Shown: positions 55,001 through 63,652 of the stretch, in pieces | Position numbering within the stretch: the stretch's first letter is position 1 | Layout of the letters: every line of letters starts with the position of its first letter | Position numbers and translations under genes: made by a program | The notes under the pieces: generated by a model | Database searches by the model: none | The model's input: only the letters and a program-made list of their open reading frames with translations | What the model was told of the DNA's origin: nothing | Assembly: GCF_036884255.1 (NCBI RefSeq) | Contig: NZ_CP145605.1 | Coordinates: 5,765,001-5,829,000, forward strand | Length of the DNA: 64,000 nt | Direction: 5' to 3' | From: Paenibacillus tundrae | GTDB taxonomy: Bacteria; Bacillota; Bacilli; Paenibacillales; Paenibacillaceae

Positions 55001-57565
55001 TGTATTTTGGGACAGAACAGCAGTCCATGCACCCGTGTTCGTTTCTGTCATAGCACGTACGCGGTATTTATGTGCTGTTCCAGGCAACAAATTGATATGT
55101 TGATATGCCGGTTCACTAACCGTACCGACAATAATTCCGTCTGCCTCAATTTCATACTTTGTTGCATCAGCTACATCGGCCCAAGTCAATTGAATAGCTG
55201 TTTCTTCTGAAGCAGCTTTCAACACCGGTGTGTTAAGTAGTGTTGTTGCTGTAATCACTTCGCTCCATGCACCTACACCTGCCGTATTTTTGGAACGCAC
55301 GCGGAAGGTGTGCTCTGTATTTGCTGCAAGTGCCGTTTTGTTATAAGTCAATGCACTGACTGGAACGACCGTCCCATCAATCTCTAGGTCATATCCAGTC
55401 GCTCCCGTAACCGCGTTCCATTTGACCGCAATAGTCGTATTAGTGGCCGTAGTCACAATCAGACCTACAACGGAATCCGGGAGCGTACTTTGTGTTAATA
55501 CGGTTGTCCATGCGCTTGTATTGTTCGCCGTTGCTACACGTACACGATATTTATGAGATGTACCCGGCAAAATATTCAGATGTGTGAATGTAGGCTCTGT
55601 AACAATGGATACCACGCCATCCACTTCAACCTCATATTCGGTAGCATCCGTTATAGCTGGCCACGTTAATGTAATAGCCTCTTTCTCTGACGTAGCCTTT
55701 AATACAGGTGTATTAAACAGAGTTCGACTTGTTACAGGCTCATTCCATGCCCCAGCCCCTGCAGCATTCTTCGAGCGAATCCGGAAGGTATGCTCTGTAT
55801 TAGCACCAAGTCCTGTTTTGGTATAAGTAGAACCTGTCACAGCAACAACTACCCCATCGATCTCCATGTCATATCCCGTAGCACCTGATACAACGTTCCA
55901 TTTCAAAGTGATCGCTGCATTCGTTGCCGCACTAACCACTAGTCCATTAACAGAACCAGGTAGCGTATTTTGCGCTTTGATCGCTGACCATGCGCTTGTG
56001 TTGTTCTCACTGATTGCTCGTACACGATATTTATGCGCTGTTCCCGGTGTAAGTCCTGCATGGGTGTAGATTAAATCCTCTATCCCTTCAACAACAACTC
56101 CATCTGCCTCAACTTCGTATGAGGTAGCTCCGTCAACTGCTGCCCAAACAAGAACAACCTCTTCTTGAGAAGGACTAGTCTCAACTACAGGTGTGATCAT
56201 CTGGGTAATGCCTGTGATTGGATCACTCCAGCTTCCTGCTCCACCCGCATTTTTAGGTCGAATTCTAACACTATACTCTGTATTTGCTGTCAGTCCTGTT
56301 TTGCTATACGTAGTGCCAGTAACAGCTGTAACTGCTCCATTGATCTCAAGGTCATATCCTGTAGCACCCTTAACTGCTGTCCAACCCAAAGTCAGCTTAT
56401 TCAAGGTCGCATCGGTAACCTTCAATCCATCAGCACGATCTGGTACCGTTAGCTGACTTACAGATTTACTCCATGCACTCTCATTGTTAGCCGAGAAGGC
56501 TTTCAGAACGTAGGTGTGCGTTGAATTAGCTTCTAATCCTTCATGCACGTAAGAAGTTACATTTCCAAGTTCAATTGGTGCACCACCATCAATCTGTAAC
56601 TGATAGCGATCTGCAAATTCTACTGCCTTCCACTCAATCGTATTTTTGCTTTCTTCTGCATTTACTTTCAGCACAGGCTTCTCTAGTAAAGTTGTTATTG
56701 CAAACGGCTCACTCCACTGCCCTGTCCCTATCGTGTTAACCCCACGCACTCTATAAGTGTATGTAGTATTCGATTTAAATGGTGCTGTTCGATATTGCAC
56801 TCCATAAAACGGCTCTTTTACTACGCCATTCTCTTCAATCTCATACTGCACCGCTTGCTCAGCAGCATTCCAGTTCACATTAATTGCCGTGTCACTCGCA
56901 GTCGCTACTAGGTTAGCAGGCGTAGCTGGAACTGTAGTAATTGGTGTCTTTGTTCCGGTTTCCTTCACAATACTAAAGGATTCTGCTTTGCGAATGTAAT
57001 ATGGATTCAGGTTGGAAACAAAATCGACTACTTTACCTGTATCCGCATCGACTACTAAACTAAGTTGCGTTGCTTCATAACTTTGTACATATCTTGGTGT
57101 TTCCATTCCGAATTCATCCACTTTGGAGTTGTTCCAGTATCCGGGTTCCATTCCATACTGTCTAAATTCCATAACGCTGTAATACTCCCACACCTCATTA
57201 AAATCAATGAGAATTGCGTTATTCACTTTGCCAGCGTACGTGGACGTGTACGAACCAAAAGTTACATTGGTTATATCCTGCACTGTGCCTCGGATCGACT
57301 GGCTTCTTGAAAAGGAATAGCCTGTGGTGGAGAGACTGTACGATCTTGCCCAGCCCAGATCAATCGGCTCCTGATTTACGCTGAGTGTATCACCTTGCCT
57401 AGTTAGTACATAACGGTAATCCTTATTCGATGATACAATCGTACCGCTCGTTGCGGCCTCTGCACGGTTCCCCCCGTACACGCCAAACTGTCCGAATACC
57501 AGTACAAATACTAGTAAACGGACAGTCCATACATACAACCCATTTTTTCTTCGTCCTGCAACCAC
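52091..57565 (-). CDS. Giant secreted protein with 20 fibronectin type III modules
   Basis: About 1824 residues from the GTG at 57565, which has AAGGGGAG upstream; the TTG at 57583 is less likely. A basic signal peptide (RRKNGLYVWTVRLLVFVLVFG, cut near AEA-AT) is followed by a unique region of about 175 residues (with NKDYRYVLTRQGDTLSV). Then come 20 FN3 modules of about 80 residues in ten alternating A-B pairs. A modules carry GATGYDLEIDG and NTEHTFRIRSKNAAG; B modules carry DATKYEIEADG and GTAHKYRVRAL. No LPXTG, SLH or catalytic domain is seen, so it may be shed or wall-bound by its N-terminal part. It splits the conserved comFC-yvyF order. Function unknown; a surface or matrix adhesin is an inference. 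Confidence 0.88.
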   Translation of the reverse strand: MVAGRRKNGLYVWTVRLLVFVLVFGQFGVYGGNRAEAATSGTIVSSNKDYRYVLTRQGDTLSVNQEPIDLGWARSYSLSTTGYSFSRSQSIRGTVQDITNVTFGSYTSTYAGKVNNAILIDFNEVWEYYSVMEFRQYGMEPGYWNNSKVDEFGMETPRYVQSYEATQLSLVVDADTGKVVDFVSNLNPYYIRKAESFSIVKETGTKTPITTVPATPANLVATASDTAINVNWNAAEQAVQYEIEENGVVKEPFYGVQYRTAPFKSNTTYTYRVRGVNTIGTGQWSEPFAITTLLEKPVLKVNAEESKNTIEWKAVEFADRYQLQIDGGAPIELGNVTSYVHEGLEANSTHTYVLKAFSANNESAWSKSVSQLTVPDRADGLKVTDATLNKLTLGWTAVKGATGYDLEINGAVTAVTGTTYSKTGLTANTEYSVRIRPKNAGGAGSWSDPITGITQMITPVVETSPSQEEVVLVWAAVDGATSYEVEADGVVVEGIEDLIYTHAGLTPGTAHKYRVRAISENNTSAWSAIKAQNTLPGSVNGLVVSAATNAAITLKWNVVSGATGYDMEIDGVVVAVTGSTYTKTGLGANTEHTFRIRSKNAAGAGAWNEPVTSRTLFNTPVLKATSEKEAITLTWPAITDATEYEVEVDGVVSIVTEPTFTHLNILPGTSHKYRVRVATANNTSAWTTVLTQSTLPDSVVGLIVTTATNTTIAVKWNAVTGATGYDLEIDGTVVPVSALTYNKTALAANTEHTFRVRSKNTAGVGAWSEVITATTLLNTPVLKAASEETAIQLTWADVADATKYEIEADGIIVGTVSEPAYQHINLLPGTAHKYRVRAMTETNTGAWTAVLSQNTLPGSVTGLNVTSVTNVAIALKWNAVTGATGYDLEIDGTVVPVSGLVYTKSGLGANTEHTFRVRSKNAAGVGVWSEAILSTTMLNTPVLTGTSEETSITLTWPDVTDATKYEIEADGIIVGTVSEPTYQHGNLLPGTAHKYRVRALTEDNTGAWTAVLSRNTLPGSVTGLTVTSTTSAAIALKWNAVTGATGYDLEIDGTIVSVSGLVYTKSGLGANTNHTFRIRSKNAAGVGAWSDLVTGVTQLSVPVLKAASVETAITITWPEVTDATKYEVEADGVVVGTVTNPKYTHEDLIPGTAHKYRVRALTDTNSSIWTAILTQSTLPGSVTGLNVTSATSAAIALKWNAVTGATGYDLEIDGTVVPISGIVYTKSGLGANTDHTFRIRSKNAAGVGAWSDLLAGTTLLTTPVLKATSEETAVTLTWAEVKDATAYEVEADGTIVGTVDEPTYVHNKLLAGTVHKYRVRALTDTNTSAWTAVLTQNTIPGSVSGLSTTSVTNTAIALKWNAVTGATAYDLEIDGVVVPVSGVAYTKTGLITNTDHTFRIRSKNAAGVGAWSDVIQAKTQFNTPVLKATSAETAITLTWAEIKDATSYEIEADGVVVATVTEPSYVHSNLLPGTVHTYRIRVLTDDNSSAWTAKLTQSSLPGMVSALSLNNATTIAIAMKWNAVTGATGYDLEIDGQVISVSGTAYTKSGLLPNTEHTFRIRGKNAAGTGAWSEIVTAYTQLSVPVVKTTSEETAITLNWAPIADATTYEIEADGIVVDRVSEPTYTHRDLLGGTVHKYRVRALTENNSSAWTAIYSTSTLPAVVAGLSVNTSTANAIAIRWNAATGASGYDLEVDGVVVAVSGTTYSRNNFTPNTEHTFRIRAKNAVGTGAWSEALIQTTQLATPVLKGTADKTSVSLTWDSIAGASSYEIEADGQVVAVTTDPSWVHVELLPSSLHRYRIRAFNEQNTSIWSSILSVRTTLN
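52094..56925 (-). repeat. Tandem FN3-pair repeat, period 483 bp
   Basis: Ten units inside the FN3 gene. The marker GGAAGG recurs at 52405, 52888, 53371 and 53854, exactly 483 bp (161 codons) apart. Middle units are most alike; the outer ones, especially near the N-terminus, are more diverged. Confidence 0.9.
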
Positions 57566-57583
57566 CGTTTTTCTCCCCTTCAA

Positions 57584-57924
57584 TAGATATATTATGCCCC
57601 TCCCGAAGCTGTCACCTGTGGTAAATGGCAGAATTATCTATTCTACACTATTATAGCAATCCCTCTTTTTTGCATGGAATTTTTTTCTTGATGGTAGACT
57701 CTCAGATATATTTCGTTAAACAACTTATATTCAAAATGATTTAATGCACAAAAGAGATAATTATACGCGTGCTTTTCATTAATATAAGAACGTACATTAG
57801 TAAAAATAGTATATTCTCTTTAAAGTTTTCAAAAGGAATCACTCCGTTTTAGTTAATCACAACTATATAAACCGTTATTTTTCTAATTTACTTCAAAGAT
57901 AGTGCTCCACACCATCCTGGCCAT
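57584..57924. other. Spacer between FN3 gene and comFC
   Basis: 341 bp, AT-rich, with the likely FN3 promoter near 57650. I see no gene or strong hairpin in the rest. Confidence 0.6.
57650..57658 (-). promoter_or_regulatory. Extended -10 promoter of the FN3 gene
   Basis: Minus strand TGCTATAAT, an extended -10 with no good -35, about 85 bp before the start. Confidence 0.45.
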
Positions 57925-59037
57925 TCAGGATCTCGCCAAAGTTAAAGTATAGATATCGATAGGTATGCTGAGTGCATATCCCGTATTCAAAATAACCCGT
58001 CCACAAGCATCCAAGGTGCTTCCCGTTGTATATATGTCATCCACAAGTAGCAAGCGTAGCGGCTGCCTTAGATTAGTAGTGAGGGTGGTCATTGATGATG
58101 GATGCGTTGAATGCTGTACTTCTTCGTATAAAGAAGAAGTTGCGGGGAGCTGGAGTGGGTGGACTTGTGAATGGTAATGAGCCTCCCCTTGCAGCGATTG
58201 CAATAATTCGACACCATTCGGCTGGATGGCAAAAGCATCCTGCATCGTCTGAATCCGCTCGCCGCGTGTCTTGAAGCTCTGCTTCGTGGTGTTGATCTGG
58301 CGCTGCAACAGATCAACGAGGGGCAGGCGGGTCGCTGCAGCAAGTCCAGCAGCGAGTCGCTCTGCCTGGTTGAAGCCGCGCTCGGCTAGGCGCTCAGCGC
58401 TGACGGGAACGTAAGTTACCGCGTCAGGCCGCCATCGCGGCTTGGAGCTTTGGAGCAGCGACAGTGGATTGCGGGTCGCTGGGTTGGCTCGCACATCTGT
58501 TGATATGTGCGAGCGGTTTTGGTGAGCGTGCCCTTCATGGGGCAGGCGTGGTCGGGGTGGATGCTGACCTGCATCCACCTGGTTCTGGGCAAAGGTGGCG
58601 GCATGAGCCACAGGAGCAGGGGGTTCTTTTGCCAAAGCAGCAGTCAACTCTTCGCTCATCGCCTGAAACGCCTGTACAAGCAGTGACGTTAGGAGCGGGG
58701 CATAGCGCTGATGTCCACGGAATTTGTACATTCCAATCCATTCTTTCATTAATTCATTGTATTGAACGGCGCTGCGGTTGCAGGTGAAGGAGCGGTTTTG
58801 CATATGTGGGCGCACACAGTCAGGGCAACCCATTCCCCGACCACACCGCGGACAACGGATGGAACGAATCCACGGAATTCGCTCCACACACTTGAGGCAT
58901 ATTCCAGGATATGTCGAAGATAGGAGTGATCGTGTGTTACAGGTTAGGCAAGTCGCTCCTGGCGGGGCGAGCAGATCGTGCAGTCGTCGGGTCAGTGGCT
59001 GTAGATGTTCAGTAATTGCGTCAAACCAATAGGGCAT
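57925..59037 (-). CDS. comFC: ComFC-type phosphoribosyltransferase
   Basis: About 370 residues from the ATG at 59037, which has GGAGG upstream; 14 more residues are possible. N-terminal zinc-finger cysteines (CLTC...CLKC...CPRCG...CPDC, about 25-75), YKFRGHQRYAPLL, ERGFNQAERLA and the PRPP loop LLLVDDIYTTGST near the end identify ComFC, needed for DNA uptake. It is about 130 residues longer than usual ComFC because of two low-complexity inserts (about 135-200, rich in H, P, R; and about 285-325). Confidence 0.93.
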   Translation of the reverse strand: MPYWFDAITEHLQPLTRRLHDLLAPPGATCLTCNTRSLLSSTYPGICLKCVERIPWIRSIRCPRCGRGMGCPDCVRPHMQNRSFTCNRSAVQYNELMKEWIGMYKFRGHQRYAPLLTSLLVQAFQAMSEELTAALAKEPPAPVAHAATFAQNQVDAGQHPPRPRLPHEGHAHQNRSHISTDVRANPATRNPLSLLQSSKPRWRPDAVTYVPVSAERLAERGFNQAERLAAGLAAATRLPLVDLLQRQINTTKQSFKTRGERIQTMQDAFAIQPNGVELLQSLQGEAHYHSQVHPLQLPATSSLYEEVQHSTHPSSMTTLTTNLRQPLRLLLVDDIYTTGSTLDACGRVILNTGYALSIPIDIYTLTLARS

Positions 59038-59214
59038 GAGGGGTAGCCTCCAATCTGAGAATTGATTTGGGGTAATCATGTTCGCATTTCTATATAGGTT
59101 TCTGTCACTCCTGAGATTTAAAGTACTCCCTTTTCTATAAGGAAACTTTCAGAATAACTGCACTAGAATTACACTCACGAAGAGTATGTACAATGCCAGT
59201 ACACGAACTGTGAA

Positions 59215-61122
59215 CTAACGTTGTTGAATCGGTTGTTTAGTTGGTTGATGGAGGTAACCTTTACGGCGGGCAATGGTGTTCATTTTCTTGATCTGGCTCA
59301 CAGCTTTCACCTGAGATCGCGTACGACGAGATGATGCAAAGACGACTCTCCCTGCTGGATCATCCATGGAGCGCCCTGCTCGGCCAGCCATCTGCACGAG
59401 GGAAGCCTCGTCGAAAAGTCCGTTATCAGCATCCAGAATAAACACATCACTTCGTGGAATGGTAACCCCCCGCTCCAGAATCGTGGTGGTTACGAGCAGG
59501 CGGATGGTACGTTCACGAAAAGCGATAACTTTACTGGCACGTTCAGCGTCTTGGGATGACGTGCCCTCGATATGGATATGCGGAAAAGTTCGGCGCATAA
59601 GGTTCACAAATGCCTCAATCTGTGCGATCCGGGTAACAAAAACAAAGATTTGCGCCTCTCTCTGTAGTGAAATCTGAATGCCTTTCATCAGAGTAGCCGG
59701 AATGCTGCCTTGCCGAATGCACTGAGCGACTGTGGACATCTTCAATAGCTGAGGGACAGGCAATGGATGACGATGAAAACGGACGGGTACTCTCGCATGA
59801 AGCAATCGTCCTTGCACAACTTCTCTCTGCAGCCTGGCTGGAGGAGTAGCAGACAAATACACAAAGTGGCCGTCAGGCTTGCACGAGTTCGTCGCTGCAT
59901 GGGCGAGCATAGGATCATTGTGGTAAGGAAATGCATCTAATTCGTCGATAATTACCAGGTCAAACCCTCGGTAAAATCGCATGAGCTGATGCGTGGTCGC
60001 CAAGGTGAGCTGGGCGTCTTTCCAACGTTCGGTGCTGCCACCATAGAGAGTCGCGAGCGAAATGTCTGGAAATGCCTTCGCAAGCCGCGGCGCCAGCTCC
60101 AATACAACGTCCCTACGCGGTGTAGCGACGAGTGCTCGACCGCCACGCTCCAAAATGTAGTTCAACAGCGGGAATATCATCTCGGTCTTGCCTGCTCCCG
60201 TCACAGCCCACAGCAAAAACATCCCTGGCTCGCCCCCTGCGGGTGGCTGAGCCAAAAAAGCCAGCGCCGCGGTAGCCGCCTCGCTCTGCGCAGGGCTAAG
60301 CCCCCACCGGCTCAGATCATCGCCGGTGGAAAAACCAGCCGTGCCACGCGATGCTTCGCCGCGTACGGGCACGGCTCCAGGCGCTGCGCTTCGCAGCAGC
60401 AGCGCACAGGCACGGCTGCGCCCCAGCGCGAGGCAAGCCTCGCAGTAGGCGCACGCCGCTTGGCCGCACGCAGCGCAGGGCACGCGCTGCTCGGCTACGC
60501 TGCCACACCGGCGGCAGCGCGGCGCGCTCTGCGCGCTACCAAGCCACGCATGGCGACGCCGCGTGGCAGGCCACTCCAGGGCGGCAGCGATGCTCAGCCG
60601 CCCGTGTAGGTGCGCGAGCTGCGCAGCCGCGCGCCAGGCAGAGGCAAGCGGCGGGGCGTTGTCCGCCAGCAGCGCCTCTGCCTCGGCCGCCAGCAATTGG
60701 CGGCCGTGTAATTGCTCAGCCAGCAGGGCAGCGCCCTGTTCGAGCTGAGCCCATGCCCAGGCGGGATACGACTCTGGCATCCCGCCATCCCCACCCCGCA
60801 GTGCGGCAGCTTCATGCCTGCCGCCACCTGCGCTACGCCGGGCTTCGAGTTCCCCGGAAGCCCGCTCATACGCTTCTATTTTGCTTCGCACATAAGCCTG
60901 CCACTGCCCTTCCCGCCACCGATCCATATCTCGTTCCATGCGAAAGTGTTCTACGATCCACGATGCCTGACTTAAAGGCAACGCCTCATGCAGCAACAGC
61001 CAACGAGACACACGTCGACCGCTTGCTCCCTCCAGCCACCAACTCACATCCACACGAACGTCCAGTGACAACATCATGCTCCATCCGAGCTCTACCCTAC
61101 ATACATACAAAGCCACTCTCAT
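59215..61122 (-). CDS. comFA: ComFA-type DNA helicase/translocase
   Basis: 635 residues. A zinc-finger set (CRRCG...CAAC...CAYCEAC, about 200-230) precedes a superfamily 2 helicase core: Walker A AVTGAGKTEM (about 307), DELDAF box (about 390), LSATPP and the C-terminal QMAGRAGRS. ComFA drives single-stranded DNA import at the inner membrane. The N-terminal 270 residues are Ala/Arg-rich and poorly conserved, matching a GC-rich DNA stretch (about 60300-60850) unlike the rest of the window. The ATG follows AGGGAGGG. comFB is absent between comFA and comFC. Confidence 0.93.
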   Translation of the reverse strand: MRVALYVCRVELGWSMMLSLDVRVDVSWWLEGASGRRVSRWLLLHEALPLSQASWIVEHFRMERDMDRWREGQWQAYVRSKIEAYERASGELEARRSAGGGRHEAAALRGGDGGMPESYPAWAWAQLEQGAALLAEQLHGRQLLAAEAEALLADNAPPLASAWRAAAQLAHLHGRLSIAAALEWPATRRRHAWLGSAQSAPRCRRCGSVAEQRVPCAACGQAACAYCEACLALGRSRACALLLRSAAPGAVPVRGEASRGTAGFSTGDDLSRWGLSPAQSEAATAALAFLAQPPAGGEPGMFLLWAVTGAGKTEMIFPLLNYILERGGRALVATPRRDVVLELAPRLAKAFPDISLATLYGGSTERWKDAQLTLATTHQLMRFYRGFDLVIIDELDAFPYHNDPMLAHAATNSCKPDGHFVYLSATPPARLQREVVQGRLLHARVPVRFHRHPLPVPQLLKMSTVAQCIRQGSIPATLMKGIQISLQREAQIFVFVTRIAQIEAFVNLMRRTFPHIHIEGTSSQDAERASKVIAFRERTIRLLVTTTILERGVTIPRSDVFILDADNGLFDEASLVQMAGRAGRSMDDPAGRVVFASSRRTRSQVKAVSQIKKMNTIARRKGYLHQPTKQPIQQR

Positions 61123-61186
61123 CTAGTTCCCTCCCTTTTCCCCATCAAGATGCACAAATCAATCCACGCTCACAACCCAAATAAAA

Positions 61187-61231
61187 CGAAAAAAGCACAT
61201 GCTCTCCCGACGATTTGTCGGCGCATGTGCT
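61187..61231 (-). terminator. Terminator after the small membrane protein gene
   Basis: The stem AGCACATGC/GCATGTGCT with an inner stem CGAC/GTCG is followed on the minus strand by TTTTTTC. Confidence 0.85.
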
Positions 61232-61265
61232 TCATGTCCATTCTTTCAAACACTCATTATTCTAC

Positions 61266-61592
61266 TTATTGTTCTTCATCCGTATCATGACATGGCTGCC
61301 CTGGTGCGGCAGTACATACAAGAATAGATTCTCCAAGATCAAGTACACGTCCATTAAACATGAATCTAAATGTCGTTTCAGGCGAGGTACCGTATATATC
61401 CGGAACATCTTGCCCATCCCAATCATCTACGGACAATTGCTCCTCTGTAGCAACTTCATCCATATGAACAACGTCGGCAATTGTTACGTTTGTATCAACA
61501 CCTAAGCTACTGATGACCATGCCAAGCAACACTAAGAAACTGATCAAAAACTGCTTCAACCCTTTCGCCCCAGTAATTCGTCCACTCCGCAT
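61266..61592 (-). CDS. Hypothetical single-TM secreted or anchored protein
   Basis: About 108 residues from the ATG at 61592 (a TTG at 61607 is possible). A basic start (MRSGRITGAKGLKQ) and one hydrophobic helix (FLISFLVLLGMVISSLGV) precede an acidic, Asp-rich exterior domain with two Cys near the end (LVCTAAPGQPCHD). It lies between degU-side genes and comFA and has its own terminator. I do not recognise the family. Confidence 0.65.
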   Translation of the reverse strand: MRSGRITGAKGLKQFLISFLVLLGMVISSLGVDTNVTIADVVHMDEVATEEQLSVDDWDGQDVPDIYGTSPETTFRFMFNGRVLDLGESILVCTAAPGQPCHDTDEEQ

Positions 61593-62169
61593 ATGTACAC
61601 ATTCCAATCATTATCCATAATAAGTAATTATATGGACATCACTACCACCGGTCAACTCTCATATCCTTATACAATAAGACAACGATTAAGAAGCAAGCTA
61701 CTAAGAGGTAGATCCTATTTGCATAACACATATTCGGCAAGAATGCCTCTATTACTTCCATTCAAGCCAAGGAATCAATTACCCAATACAATACTTCCTT
61801 GCATTCAGCTAATAACGAGAATCTTTCTGATAATTATGCGAAACTTTTTCCAGAAGAAATCGTCTATACTTTTAAGTTAAGATTTCCGAGTTCAAATGAG
61901 TCTTTAGCAATTGGATATCAACGATTCAAAAAGTACATGTCCTTAGAGTGTCCATTGCACAACCGATATAGCTCGAATTAATACGATGTAGTTTTGCTCT
62001 TGAACATCCAATTCTTTAGCGCAATATCCATAGATTGCATAAAAACCCATTTACAATTTAATAGCAACCTTGACTACAATTACTACAATTACAAAAAAAG
62101 ACTACAGCCTAGGCTGTAATCTTTTCTGCGGATCTATACACACCTAATTACTTCAGGTCACAACATTGT
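61593..62169. other. Spacer with a possible degenerate frame
   Basis: 577 bp. The plus frame from about 61727 to 61981 is open for 84 codons and reads rather protein-like (KLFPEEIVYTFKLRFPSS) but has no start with a ribosome site, so I treat it as relic or chance. A minus-strand terminator lies at 62093-62125. Confidence 0.4.
62093..62125 (-). terminator. Terminator after the gene at 62170
   Basis: The stem TACAGC/GCTGTA, extended by AGA/TCT, is followed on the minus strand by TTTTTTTG. Confidence 0.75.
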
Positions 62170-62550
62170 TCACTGCTTAGATTCACGTAGGTCAATTAAG
62201 CGAACCCCGTGCTTCTCCGTCTGTAGAGCACGTTCCATATCAGAGGGGACAGCAGACAGGTAAGATAGCTCCATACCTTGCCTGAGCATTAACTTCTCAA
62301 TAATACGAACCGTCTCCGATTCCTTACGTTCAGCGACAACCGTCATCGTGAAGCTTTTTCCACGGTAGACCAATTCCCGGCAAAGTGCCCTTACAATACC
62401 TTCAATCCGATGTTCCTGATTAGAAGGAATGAGCAGAATCTGCTCGAAGCCTTCGGATTCCGGACGGGATAGATGGCGCTGGTGTATCGCATGAACGGCC
62501 ACTGCCGCCAGGAAGTATATGAGCAGAATCATAGTCAAATGAGCAACCAT
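62170..62550 (-). CDS. Hypothetical membrane-anchored protein
   Basis: About 126 residues from the ATG at 62550, which has GAGGAGGTG upstream; 11 extra residues are possible from 62583. One N-terminal helix (HLTMILLIYFLAAVAVHAI) precedes a cytoplasmic-looking alpha/beta domain (ILLIPSNQEHRIEGIVRALCRELVYRG...). It lies directly downstream of degU but with its own spacer. No family recognised. Confidence 0.7.
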   Translation of the reverse strand: MVAHLTMILLIYFLAAVAVHAIHQRHLSRPESEGFEQILLIPSNQEHRIEGIVRALCRELVYRGKSFTMTVVAERKESETVRIIEKLMLRQGMELSYLSAVPSDMERALQTEKHGVRLIDLRESKQ

Positions 62551-62925
62551 GGCAACTGCACCTCCTCGGAAGGTTATGCTCACCCATGGCGAACATCCCT
62601 GTATACAGCAGTATATGCCGCATACTACGAAGGGTTACAATTGCATATATGAAGACTCACATCGCTCATCTCGCATATTCCAAGAAATTTTCTTGAACAA
62701 CCTCTTATCCCCGATCGACGCTGGAGACAAAAGACTGGTCAGATCATTACTCATCCATGCTCAACGTTGAACAGATGTTCCGTGCACCTTTACTCTTTGC
62801 TCATTTGCAGCAATAAAGTCTATTAACCCGCGAACTAATCCATTATTCGGAAGAGGCGCGAGTGAACAGTAATCTATATTCAACATTTATTTCATCATAC
62901 ATAGGTACTTTTCATTTAATAATGA
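62551..62925. other. Spacer between degU and the membrane protein
   Basis: 375 bp. It contains TTGAACAACCTCTTAT (62692-62708), which also ends the R2-related fragment at 30904. Nothing else is clear. Confidence 0.5.
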
Positions 62926-63648
62926 TTAGAGCGTAACCCAACCATATTTGATCGAGTTGATAACAGCCTGTGTGCGGTCATCCACTTCCATCTTCTGCAG
63001 AATGCTGCTGACATGGTTTTTAACGGTTTTTTCACTGATGAACAAGAATTCACCGATCATTTTATTGCTCTTACCTTCGGCCATCAGACGCAATACTTCA
63101 GCCTCACGACGAGTCAATGGGTTATTATCGCCAGCGACAAATTTCACGCCTGCCTCTTTGGATGTTCCCTCACTCATCGCACCGGTTTCATTCAGATACG
63201 TCATACGACGCAATTGCATAATCAATTTCCCTGTTACTTTAGGGTGGATAAATGCATGTCCCTCATGAACAGAACGAATCGCATTAATTAGAGACTCTGC
63301 CTCCATATCCTTCAGCAAGTATCCGTTAGCTCCCTTACGAAGCGTTTCAAATACATAGCTCTCATCATCATGGATCGACAAAATAATAACTTTGACATCC
63401 GGGAACAGCTCACGCAATTTCTCTGTTGCCTCAACCCCGTTCTCGATTGGCATGTTAATATCCATCAAAACGATGTCTGGTTTCTCCTGATTGCAGAATT
63501 CGAGCACTTGAATCCCATCGCCACATTCCCCGATGACCTCAATGTCGTCCTCCATATTCAAAATGCGTTTAAGCCCTTCACGGAACAGCTGATGATCATC
63601 AGCCAAAAGAACTTTAATTGATGTTTTACCAGTATCACGGTTTTCCAT
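62926..63648 (-). CDS. degU: Two-component response regulator DegU
   Basis: 240 residues. Receiver domain with the phospho-acceptor Asp in DIVLMDINMP (about 60) and the Lys in GYLLKDM (about 112). C-terminal LuxR-type helix-turn-helix (NPLTRREAEVLRLMAEGKSNKMIGEFLF). DegU controls secreted enzymes, competence and motility. The ATG follows AAGGAG across the degS stop. Its position upstream of comFA and the flagellar genes matches Bacillus. Confidence 0.96.
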   Translation of the reverse strand: MENRDTGKTSIKVLLADDHQLFREGLKRILNMEDDIEVIGECGDGIQVLEFCNQEKPDIVLMDINMPIENGVEATEKLRELFPDVKVIILSIHDDESYVFETLRKGANGYLLKDMEAESLINAIRSVHEGHAFIHPKVTGKLIMQLRRMTYLNETGAMSEGTSKEAGVKFVAGDNNPLTRREAEVLRLMAEGKSNKMIGEFLFISEKTVKNHVSSILQKMEVDDRTQAVINSIKYGWVTL

Positions 63649-63652
63649 CCTG

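Noticed and set aside
60351..61184. 277-codon plus-strand frame opposite comFA
   Set aside because: Produced by the GC-rich stretch, where stops are rare; Arg/Ala-rich and without homology.
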